DNA of 6,495 nt from Methanosarcinales archaeon ex4572_44 (lineage in GTDB: Archaea; Halobacteriota; Methanosarcinia; Methanosarcinales; EX4572-44). The notes below the pieces were generated by a model. That model was not told the DNA's origin. It worked only from the letters and a program-made list of their open reading frames with translations, and ran no database searches. Below, in pieces: positions 1-6,495 of the stretch. How positions within the stretch are numbered: the stretch's first letter is position 1; each line of letters starts with the position of its first letter. A program made the translations under genes and the position numbers. The stretch is from the NCBI GenBank assembly GCA_002254825.2, contig NJEL02000074.1:1-6495 (forward strand), in the 5' to 3' direction.

Positions 1-181
1 TTAAATATAAAAAATAGAATTTTGTATTTTATATTTTTATTTTATTTTTTGCATCTGATCTTGGAATGAAATATAGTAATAATTTTTCTACATAATATTA
101 CCAGTGATAATATACAGCCCAACGACTACATATCACACTATAATTACACATCATATATGAATGAGTTCTGGAGGATATTGA

Positions 182-352
182 CCGTCACATTTTTCTGGCT
201 TAAAAGGTGATCTTTGCTCACAAGTCTGTTACAAATACTACCAGAATATCTGTTGTTCTACGGACATTACCCCCATTCAGTGGGTTAAGTGTGTGAAGGA
301 AAAACATTGTAAAGTTATCAACCAAACAGAAACTAATTATTCCAAATAATAT
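182..352 (+). other. Cysteine-rich open frame without a start codon, possible gene remnant
   Basis: The plus-strand frame beginning at 182, just after a TGA at 179-181, stays open for 56 codons to a TAA at 350-352. It encodes a peptide with six cysteines, including a CxxxC pair followed by a CC pair, and a segment reading QWVKCVKEKHCK. There is no ATG or GTG in the first half. A short ATG frame one register away (157-210, start MNEFWRILTV) overlaps its beginning, so a frameshifted small gene is conceivable. I do not recognise the family. Cysteine richness is unusual for random AT-rich DNA, but the length is well within chance. Confidence 0.15.
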
Positions 353-568
353 GTAATTTTTCTTAGATGCTAAAAATAATATTTTGCTATAGAATTAATA
401 TTTCATTGCACCAGATGCCCTATGTGAAACAATGATAAAATTGACCATAATTACCTGCCCTATCCACACTCAAAAATATATTATAAATATAACCATATTT
501 TAATTATATCAATCAAAAAATCTGAAAACAGAAACATCGCTTGAATATTTTATCAAATGAACGAACGG

Positions 569-590
569 AAAAAATGAGACTAAAAAAACA
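569..590 (-). terminator. Possible T-rich terminator downstream of purL
   Basis: Read on the minus strand, 590-569 contains two T-runs (seven and six T) separated by a short GTCTCA spacer. Archaeal RNA polymerase terminates at such T-tracts without needing a hairpin. It lies about 170 bp past the purL stop and is the first strong minus-strand T-tract there. The region is generally AT-rich, so specificity is low. Confidence 0.25.
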
Positions 591-719
591 AACCCAAACA
601 ACGTTTTTTATTTTCTTCATAAGACGCATGTTTTGTAAAAACTATGATATTATCCTGTTAAAAGTGTGAAAATACCTCTGCAAATGTGTGGCAAGCAATT
701 TGTAAAGGTTGGTGGTCTT

Positions 720-737
720 GTGGACTCTCGACTCCAC
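720..737. other. Near-perfect palindrome just past the purL stop
   Basis: The 18-bp sequence GTGGACTCTCGACTCCAC is its own reverse complement except at one symmetric pair (C opposite C). It lies 21 bp beyond the purL stop codon. As RNA it could form a 5-bp stem with an 8-nt loop. No T-run follows it closely on the minus strand, so a factor-independent terminator is not convincing. It could be a weak hairpin, a protein-binding site or chance. Confidence 0.25.
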
Positions 738-758
738 GATGGTTGATTTATTCTATCA

Positions 759-2732
759 TCATTCGGGTGAGTGTTTCTCTTGCTTTGGTAGTTCGGTCTC
801 GCTTAAATTGTGGTTTATGAGTGTGATCTCTGCGCCGTGTGTGGGTGTGATCAGTTCAGAGAGTGCTGTTGCAAGTCCGCCGTTTGATATATCATGGGCT
901 GTTGCCACAGTGTCTGTTTGTATCAGTTTTCTTATTATTGCAAGCCTCGTGTCTATATCAGCGGGAACGGTTGGCGCGCTGCCTGCTTTTGTGTTTAGAG
1001 TGTGGTAGTACTCGCTTGCGCCGAGTTCTGGTTTTGTCTCGCCGATGAGTATTATGGTCTCATTAGACTGCTGTATAGTGTTTGTTGGAATATTATCGAT
1101 CTTTTTGAGTTTTCCTATTATGGCGATGCTTGGGGTTGGTGGTATACTTGTGTTGTGTTCTCTACTGTCGTTGTAGAGTGAGACGTTTCCGCCTATGATC
1201 GGTATTCCCAGTTTCCTTGCGGCGTCTCCAAGCCCTCTTGTTGCTTCTTTTAACTGGTAGTAGTTCTCTTTTTTCTCAGGGTTTCCGAAATTGAGGCAGT
1301 TGACGGCACAGAGTGGGGTTGCGCCCGTTGTTGTGATGTTCACGGTGTTCTCAACCATGGAACCGTACGTCCCGATATATGGATCGTGCTCTATGTGTAG
1401 TGGATTGCACCCGCTCGATAGAGCAATTCCAAGCTCGTCTGTTATGCGCAGCACTGCACTGTCCGTGCCAGGTTTTAGAACTGTACGCAGTTGCACCTCG
1501 TGGTCGTACTGCGAGTAGACCCAACTTTTGGATGCAATATTTGGCGATGCAAGCACACGCTGGATTGCCTCTTTGAGATTTTTTGGCTCAGGCGGAATAG
1601 TGGCTGTTACACGGGGGGTGGGTTTTGATGGGCTCTCACTTATGGGTGCACCACCTGATAACAGATGTACTGGAATCGCTGCAACAATCACCCCTTTGTG
1701 AAATATGGTGTAGTTCGTATCTGTGGTGAGTTCACCGATGACGCTTGCATTGAGATCGTACTTCTCAGCAATCATAAGTAAATTCTCAACGTTATCAGGT
1801 TTTACCTCAAGTACCATGCGCTCTTGGGACTCTGCTATCAGAATCTCAAAAGCAGTCAGTCCCTCCGCGCGCAGATGCACCCTGTCAAGATCTAGTACCA
1901 TTCCAAGATCTCCCTTTGCTGCCATCTCACACGTTGCGCCTGCAAGTCCGGCAGCACCAAGATCCCTGCACGCCTCTACAATGCCCATGTGCACGGCTTC
2001 AAGAACGGCTTCGATCAAGAGCTTCTCGGTGTAAGGATCACCTATCTGAACACTCCCACGCTCTGACTCAGAATCACTGGTGAGATCTCTTGAAGCAAAC
2101 GATGCACCACCGAGCCCGTCACGACCTGTTGACGAACCAAGAAGTATAATTCTGTCACCAGCGCGCTGTGCCGTAGCTGTAACAAGGTGCTCTTTTGCAA
2201 CCAAACCAATACATACCACATTCACAAGTGGGTTTCCAGTGTAACCACCCTGAAACACAACCTCGCCACCCACAACAGGAACCCCGATACAATTACCATA
2301 CCCTGCAATCCCACTAACAACATGCTCCAAAAGATAACGATTCTTCTCAACCGAGAGCGACCCAAAATAGAGAGGATTCATAAGCGCTATGGGACGAGCA
2401 CCCATCGATAAGATATCCCGCACAATCCCGCCAACACCTGTTGCAGCACCATTATACGGATCCACGTATGAGGGATGATTATGACTCTCCATACCAACTG
2501 CAAGATAAAGAGAATCTGTCAATCGCACAACACCCGCATCATCACCCGGTCCAAGTATGACATCCCCACCTTCAGTGGGCAAAGTCTTCAACAATGACGC
2601 GCTCGATCGATACGCACAATGCTCACTCCACAAATTCAAAAAACAACCCTGCTCAACAAGATTCGGCTTCCGACCCATCCTCTCACTGATGATCCTGAAA
2701 TCAGACTCAGATATAAGCAGATCAGACGACAC
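759..2732 (-). CDS. purL: Phosphoribosylformylglycinamidine synthase subunit PurL, C-terminus shortened
   Basis: PurL is the catalytic large subunit of FGAM synthase. It converts FGAR, ATP and glutamine-derived ammonia to FGAM in step four of cytosolic de novo purine synthesis, together with PurQ and PurS (not in this window). Visible hallmarks are WSEHC at residues 35-39 with the catalytic-type His38, MESHNHP at 81-87, a DLGAAGL segment, AESQERM, QYDHEVQ at the start of the second half, LNFGNPE, GGNVSLYN and HDISNGGLA near the end. The start is GTG at 2732: the codon before it is TAG, and the N-terminus aligns with normal PurL. The product is 657 aa, against roughly 700-750 for this family. 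It stops at TGA about 40 residues after HDISNGGLA, where the family normally continues through an LFSES-type motif and a final strand-helix segment. Neither other minus-strand frame downstream resumes PurL. It is either a real 3' truncation, decay or an assembly error. Identity is certain; activity is not. Confidence 0.95.
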   Translation of the reverse strand: MSSDLLISESDFRIISERMGRKPNLVEQGCFLNLWSEHCAYRSSASLLKTLPTEGGDVILGPGDDAGVVRLTDSLYLAVGMESHNHPSYVDPYNGAATGVGGIVRDILSMGARPIALMNPLYFGSLSVEKNRYLLEHVVSGIAGYGNCIGVPVVGGEVVFQGGYTGNPLVNVVCIGLVAKEHLVTATAQRAGDRIILLGSSTGRDGLGGASFASRDLTSDSESERGSVQIGDPYTEKLLIEAVLEAVHMGIVEACRDLGAAGLAGATCEMAAKGDLGMVLDLDRVHLRAEGLTAFEILIAESQERMVLEVKPDNVENLLMIAEKYDLNASVIGELTTDTNYTIFHKGVIVAAIPVHLLSGGAPISESPSKPTPRVTATIPPEPKNLKEAIQRVLASPNIASKSWVYSQYDHEVQLRTVLKPGTDSAVLRITDELGIALSSGCNPLHIEHDPYIGTYGSMVENTVNITTTGATPLCAVNCLNFGNPEKKENYYQLKEATRGLGDAARKLGIPIIGGNVSLYNDSREHNTSIPPTPSIAIIGKLKKIDNIPTNTIQQSNETIILIGETKPELGASEYYHTLNTKAGSAPTVPADIDTRLAIIRKLIQTDTVATAHDISNGGLATALSELITPTHGAEITLINHNLSETELPKQEKHSPE

Positions 2733-2764
2733 CTAAGAACACCGCACATCTTAACACAACGCTC

Positions 2765-2776
2765 ATAAATATAATG
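2765..2776 (-). promoter_or_regulatory. Candidate TATA box for purL
   Basis: The minus strand reads ATTATATTTAT at 2775-2765, a good archaeal TATA-like element. Transcription about 25 bp downstream would begin near 2745, leaving a leader of roughly 12 nt before the GTG start at 2732. A second AT-rich box (TTTAAATAAG) lies at 2848-2839, immediately after the MFS stop, and could give a longer leader. Either implies that purL has its own promoter in the 117-bp gap. Confidence 0.4.
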
Positions 2777-2849
2777 TTCGGGAGCACTACTCTCAACACA
2801 GTTATTGAACCTAAAAGATCTGATACGCACCATATGGACTTATTTAAAG

Positions 2850-3902
2850 CTAAACACTGAGGGACTTGTTCTGAGAAGATCTGCGAACCCGGGTTGAGAT
2901 TAAAATGTTCATCAGGGCTATGCATATGAGTAGAAGAACGATCCCGTTCAGACCAGATACCAGGTAGACTGGTAGAGTTGCGACGGGTGATAAGCCGTAC
3001 CCGAGAAAGCGGAAGCTATTGTATATGGAAGAAGCTGCTCCTCTTGATTTTGGCGTGCACTCAACGATCATCGTGTTTAGTGAGGTGAACGCTGTTGTAC
3101 TTCCAATACCCATTATCGCTATTGGGATAAAGAATGATGCATACGAGTTGACAGGCAAGAATATCAAAAACGCGCAAAACGTGATCGATAGCCCTATAAG
3201 TAACGTCTTCTTCCTCCCGATAAAATCTGTGAGGTAGCCAGCAACAGGAGCTGTCACAATCCCGAGAAATCCAAAAGTGGAGAGAAGGATGCCTATCCTG
3301 TCTTCTGTCACAGAGAATTTCAATGCATCTGCTAGAAATGTCATCGCTGCGATATTTCCAAAGAATACTAGAAAACCGATCGCACAGAGCATTAGAAAAG
3401 ATTTCTTCGTAAATACGTCTTTTATTTTGCCCAATACGTTCTTCAATTCCCCCTCACCTTTTGGAGATTTGAAGTAAAAGAGGTAGATGAATCCAAGCAC
3501 TCCCGAAAAGAGGGACAACAGGAGGAATACAAGTCTCCAATCGATGATTGCAAGAAATCCACCGACGAGTGGGCCCAGTGCGATTCCAGCGGTTGTTGAT
3601 GCGCCATATCCGCCCATTACCCTGCCTCGCTCTCTGTATGAGAAAAAATCTCCGATTGTAGCCATTATTGTTGGAGCTATGAATGCATTCCCAAGTCCCT
3701 GCAGCGCTCTTGCAGCGAGAAAAAGTCCAATAGTAGCGGAATACGCACAGCAGAGCGATGCGAGAGAAAAGGTAAACAATCCAAAGATAATTATCTGTTT
3801 TCTCCCGTAAATATCTGAGAGTGCACCTGAGAAGAGCTGGAAAAACGCGAAAGGAATCGTGTAAATCGTGATAGATGCTGCTATAAACGAAATATCAGCA
3901 AT
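2850..3902 (-). CDS. Major facilitator superfamily transporter lacking its first helix (5'-truncated)
   Basis: This is an integral membrane secondary transporter of the MFS, probably a proton-coupled exporter of drugs or small metabolites; the substrate cannot be read. The frame is open from 3902 (after TAA at 3903-3905) to TAG at 2850-2852, 350 codons. It opens directly in TM2 (SFIAASITIYTIPFAFFQLF), followed by MFS motif A (GALSDIYGRK). A motif-C-like GxxxxGIALGPLVGG lies in TM5, and the repeated motif A (GYLTDFIGRK) in the second half. I count 11 helices, TM2-TM12. TM1 and its loop, about 40 residues, are absent, and only 37 bp separate the frame from the AMMECR1 stop, so they cannot be encoded there. 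No ATG or GTG starts the open part. The first TTG is at 3779, which would also discard TM2 and motif A; ATT at 3902 is the only way to keep them. Most likely a pseudogene or a disrupted gene. The family call is secure. Confidence 0.85.
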   Translation of the reverse strand: MADISFIAASITIYTIPFAFFQLFSGALSDIYGRKQIIIFGLFTFSLASLCCAYSATIGLFLAARALQGLGNAFIAPTIMATIGDFFSYRERGRVMGGYGASTTAGIALGPLVGGFLAIIDWRLVFLLLSLFSGVLGFIYLFYFKSPKGEGELKNVLGKIKDVFTKKSFLMLCAIGFLVFFGNIAAMTFLADALKFSVTEDRIGILLSTFGFLGIVTAPVAGYLTDFIGRKKTLLIGLSITFCAFLIFLPVNSYASFFIPIAIMGIGSTTAFTSLNTMIVECTPKSRGAASSIYNSFRFLGYGLSPVATLPVYLVSGLNGIVLLLICIALMNILISTRVRRSSQNKSLSV

Positions 3903-3930
3903 TTACTCAGCTTTGATAACCTATTAAAAC

Positions 3931-3951
3931 GTAATAAATTTTATTTTTTAT
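3931..3951 (-). promoter_or_regulatory. TATA-like element upstream of the truncated MFS frame
   Basis: The minus strand across 3951-3931 is almost all A/T, with a TTTATTA core at 3938-3932 overlapping the AMMECR1 3' end. A start about 25 bp downstream would fall near 3910, next to where the MFS frame opens at 3902. This may be a surviving promoter or simply AT-rich terminal sequence; there is no usable ATG behind it. Confidence 0.2.
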
Positions 3952-4540
3952 ATGTTTTCTTTTCTTTCACGGTTCTATCTGGCATTTCCTCAAATATTTG
4001 TCCTTCGAATGCGTAGATCTCTGCATCTCCCAGCCAGCAGTCTGGTGAGAGTCCTGCTTTCATGCAGGTTTGTGATAAAAATTCTTCTGCGTCGAAATTG
4101 TATTCTGTTGCAACCTGTGGTAGCAAAAGTCCCTGATAATATCCTTGTTTGACTATCAATCCATGCCGACCGATCTCTATCTTCCCTGGCAGGTCGGTTG
4201 GTTTGGCGTGGACTTTCTGTGGTGTTGTGAGGATTGTGACCTCAATCAAGATCTTATCAAGTTCCCCTGGTTTGAGGGGTGAGAATCGTGGATCTTCGGT
4301 GGCTGCATTCTGGGCTGATGCTATTATGGCAACTCCTAACGGCATGATCGGGTAAGGTCTTCCGATGCATCCGCGCAGTTCATGTCCTCTGGTGTTTAAG
4401 GTGACAAATACGCCTCGTTTTTCATGAAATACTGGATTTTCTGGTATCTTTGGATCTGCATCTCCTTTTATATAGGCTTTTATGGCATTTCGTGCAAGAT
4501 TAACTGAAGCCTCACCCTGAGTAGTGGTAAGCTGGTCCAT
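3941..4540 (-). CDS. AMMECR1-domain protein (AmmeMemoRadiSam system protein A family)
   Basis: This is a soluble protein of the AMMECR1 family, conserved in archaea, bacteria and eukaryotes, whose biochemical role is not established. In prokaryotes it is often encoded with or fused to a MEMO-like protein and a radical SAM protein. From ATG at 4540 it is 199 aa, close to the ~200 aa typical of archaeal members. The family signature LRGCIG is at residues 55-60. Other conserved blocks are DPRFSPL, EVTILT, GRHGLIVKQG with GLLLPQVATE, and QTCMKAGLSPDCW. The C-terminus is lysine-rich. An upstream in-frame ATG at 4615 would add 25 polar residues and overlap the ClC gene by 32 bp. I prefer 4540 because the extension is not part of the domain and the resulting length fits the family. 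It lies 43 bp after the ClC stop, so the two are probably co-transcribed. Neither MEMO nor the radical SAM partner is present here. Confidence 0.9.
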   Translation of the reverse strand: MDQLTTTQGEASVNLARNAIKAYIKGDADPKIPENPVFHEKRGVFVTLNTRGHELRGCIGRPYPIMPLGVAIIASAQNAATEDPRFSPLKPGELDKILIEVTILTTPQKVHAKPTDLPGKIEIGRHGLIVKQGYYQGLLLPQVATEYNFDAEEFLSQTCMKAGLSPDCWLGDAEIYAFEGQIFEEMPDRTVKEKKTYKK

Positions 4541-4583
4541 GCTTACTTTATTGACGCCTCTCGTCTTATGTGTTTCTGTTCTT

Positions 4584-6353
4584 TCATCGAGTTTCCTGGC
4601 TGCTGATCTTTGCATGCATGCGAATGATGTCTGATCTCGTCAGCATTCCGATCATTCTCCAAGGATCCTCTTTTGACATTACTGGTAGGCGCCCTATAGC
4701 GTGTTTTATCAGTAGTTGGTGAGCCACCTCAAGCGTTTCGTCTGGTGTTACTGTGATGACGTTTTTAGTCATTATCTCTCCAATGGTACTGGTTTCACGT
4801 TCCTCTGCAGGAACTTTCGCCACATCTTCAAATGTGACAATTCCAACAAGTTTCCGATTCTCCACGACTGGGTATCCCTTATGCCCATAGGTAGATACAA
4901 GATCAAGGATCAGTCGAGCCTTCTTCTTAGGGTCTATTGTGATTATATCGGTATCCATTGCTTTGCCGACTGTGATGGTTTCAAGTATGTTCACTGTGAG
5001 TTCTTTTCTGTGAGCAGGCGAATCTGCGCGGGTTGGCACCTGTTTCTCGTAGAGGGATGCGCTGCCTGTGAGTGCATAGGCAGCTGTTGATGCGAGCATG
5101 AGCGGTGCTAAGAGGTGATAGCTCCCTGTGAGCTCTGAGACTATCACAATAGCGGTGATAGGTACCTTTGCAACACCTGCAAGCATTGCAGCCATCCCAA
5201 CCAGCACGAAGGAGGCAGGCTGGAGTATCAGACCTGGGAAGAAATGGTGTGCAGCCAGTCCGAAAGACCCCCCTACCATGGCACCGACGACGAGTGTTGG
5301 TGCAAAGAGTCCCCCGCTACCACCCGAACCCACGGTAAAGGAAATAGCCAGTATCTTTAACAAAATCAGAAGGAGCATGATAGAGAGTATAAGTTCTCCG
5401 TCTATAGCGCTCTGTATAAGACCGTAGCCCGTGCTCAGGACATTGGGATAGAAGTATGCCATGACGCCGATCATGAGACCGCCCACAGCCGGCTTGTAGT
5501 GATTTTTAATCCGCAATGGCTTGAACACTCTATCCCGCATCCCATAAAAGGTCTTCACGTACAGTATTCCAACAGCGGCACATATGATACCAAGTGCCCC
5601 ATGGAATAAGAGTTCGCTTGGATTTGTGAAGACAAAATCAGGTGTTTTGAACAAGGAGCCCCACCCAAAGAAGTAGGTGAATACCGAATAGCCCACAGTG
5701 GAAGAGACAAAAGCTGGTAGAATCGCTTCCATCTCAATATCACGCTGGTACAATATCTCAAGAGCAAAGAGAACCCCACCGAGCGGAGCACGGAAGATGC
5801 TTGCAAGTCCGGCACTACTGCCACAGAGAACCATCATCCTCCGATCCCGATCCGACAGTGAAAAATGGTCTGCAAGAGCCGAGCCGAAACCTGCCCCGAT
5901 CTGAGTTATTGGACCCTCTCTCCCGGCATTCCCTCCCGTTCCAATCGTTATAGCAGAGGCTATAATTTTTACAATCGGGATCCTGCGACGTATAATACCC
6001 CTCTTCTGATGGTATGACTCTATCATCGCGTCAGTGCCATCGCCTTCAGTCTCTGGCGCGAACGTGTAAACAATTACCCCCGCAATAAGCCCCCCAACAG
6101 CAGGGATTACAAGCAAGAACAATCGGTTCACAGTTCCACCAGATTCAAGGAAGAGAGAAGATTCTCCACCAGACGAGGCAGGGTAATAGCCAGCAATTCC
6201 GCCAAGCGTAAAATGTGTCACAAACGAGAGAAGCCCATAAAACACCACCGCACCAAGCCCAGCCACAACTCCAATCAACACACCGTACAGTGTCCATCGA
6301 TGGAGCAGTTTCATCCGAGGATCTTCAAGAAAACTCCTTACCCTACGTATCAT
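4584..6353 (-). CDS. ClC-family chloride channel/transporter with C-terminal CBS domain pair
   Basis: This 589-aa integral membrane protein moves chloride or similar anions across the cytoplasmic membrane as a dimer. Residues ~20-430 form the ClC core. The second selectivity-filter motif GREGP is at 144-148 with gating Glu146. The helix-N motif appears as GGLFAP at 347-352. Tyr435 in SLYEK fits the position of the anion-coordinating tyrosine. The first filter motif, classically GSGIP, reads GDGTD at 104-108, a form I recognise from archaeal and bacterial CBS-containing ClCs. After APLGGVLFALE (Glu199) comes Ile200, where proton-coupled exchangers such as E. coli ClcA have a second Glu; this hints at channel-like behaviour. 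Two CBS repeats (about 461-515 and 524-580) form a cytosolic Bateman module that probably binds an adenine nucleotide. The start is ATG at 6353, about 22 bp below a TATA-like box, so the mRNA may be leaderless. It is probably first in an operon with the AMMECR1 gene. Confidence 0.95.
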   Translation of the reverse strand: MIRRVRSFLEDPRMKLLHRWTLYGVLIGVVAGLGAVVFYGLLSFVTHFTLGGIAGYYPASSGGESSLFLESGGTVNRLFLLVIPAVGGLIAGVIVYTFAPETEGDGTDAMIESYHQKRGIIRRRIPIVKIIASAITIGTGGNAGREGPITQIGAGFGSALADHFSLSDRDRRMMVLCGSSAGLASIFRAPLGGVLFALEILYQRDIEMEAILPAFVSSTVGYSVFTYFFGWGSLFKTPDFVFTNPSELLFHGALGIICAAVGILYVKTFYGMRDRVFKPLRIKNHYKPAVGGLMIGVMAYFYPNVLSTGYGLIQSAIDGELILSIMLLLILLKILAISFTVGSGGSGGLFAPTLVVGAMVGGSFGLAAHHFFPGLILQPASFVLVGMAAMLAGVAKVPITAIVIVSELTGSYHLLAPLMLASTAAYALTGSASLYEKQVPTRADSPAHRKELTVNILETITVGKAMDTDIITIDPKKKARLILDLVSTYGHKGYPVVENRKLVGIVTFEDVAKVPAEERETSTIGEIMTKNVITVTPDETLEVAHQLLIKHAIGRLPVMSKEDPWRMIGMLTRSDIIRMHAKISSQETR

Positions 6354-6370
6354 CCAATCTCAAAACCACT

Positions 6371-6380
6371 AATAAATAAC
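6371..6380 (-). promoter_or_regulatory. Candidate TATA box for the ClC-AMMECR1 operon
   Basis: The minus strand reads GTTATTTATT at 6380-6371, centred about 22 bp upstream of the ClC ATG at 6353. This is the spacing expected for an archaeal promoter giving a leaderless or near-leaderless transcript. No clear Shine-Dalgarno sequence precedes the ATG. The rest of 6381-6495 holds no gene or other element I can support. Confidence 0.35.
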
Positions 6381-6495
6381 TCTACACCTGATAAAAAACT
6401 TATGTTGATCACTCCACACCACGCAAACAGAAATCACACAGAAAAATATAGCGAGTGCTGAAAAACCACCCATAAAACACTAAAGTATGCACACT

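Larger units (their letters stand above)
1..758. other. AT-rich stretch without a supportable gene
   Basis: This stretch, especially 1-700, is strongly AT-rich with many A and T runs, unlike the roughly balanced composition of the genes to its right. I find no RNA gene, CRISPR repeat or recognisable protein. Only minor open frames occur. One is a 31-codon ATG frame at 574-669 on the plus strand. Another is a 38-codon ATG frame at 513-629 on the minus strand with a hydrophobic N-terminus. A third is an ATG-less, cysteine-rich frame at 182-352 on the plus strand, listed separately. None has a convincing ribosome binding site. A TATA-like run lies at 472-490 (plus strand) and T-rich tracts at 20-50 and 603-616. 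It is best described as intergenic or decayed DNA downstream of purL. Confidence 0.55.

Overview
The window looks archaeal, most likely from a euryarchaeon of the Methanosarcinales/ANME/Syntrophoarchaeia kind. This is inferred from the archaeal-type PurL and AMMECR1 proteins, TATA-like boxes 20-40 bp upstream of starts, very short or absent leaders, and weak Shine-Dalgarno signals. I cannot fix the genus from sequence alone.

Layout: all four recognisable genes lie on the minus strand, so transcription runs from right to left. From the right: about 140 bp of upstream DNA with a TATA-like box; a ClC-family chloride channel/transporter with two C-terminal CBS domains (4584-6353); an AMMECR1-domain protein 43 bp downstream, probably in the same operon (3941-4540); a major facilitator superfamily transporter that has lost its first membrane helix and has no conventional start (2850-3902); and purL, the FGAM synthase large subunit of purine synthesis (759-2732), which is intact at its N-terminus but ends before the family's usual C-terminal segment. 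The left-hand ~700 bp is very AT-rich, holds no gene I can support, and differs sharply in composition from the rest.

The genes do not form one pathway: ion transport, an AMMECR1 protein of unknown function, a drug/metabolite-type transporter and purine synthesis. The two truncations (5' end of the MFS gene, 3' end of purL) suggest local rearrangement or decay, or an assembly fault.

No new multi-gene defence or mobile system is visible. The most unusual signal is compositional. In purL and the ClC gene, third codon positions go from mostly G/T at the 5' end to mostly A/C at the 3' end, and the bias resets near the putative promoters. Hand counts are given in the findings.
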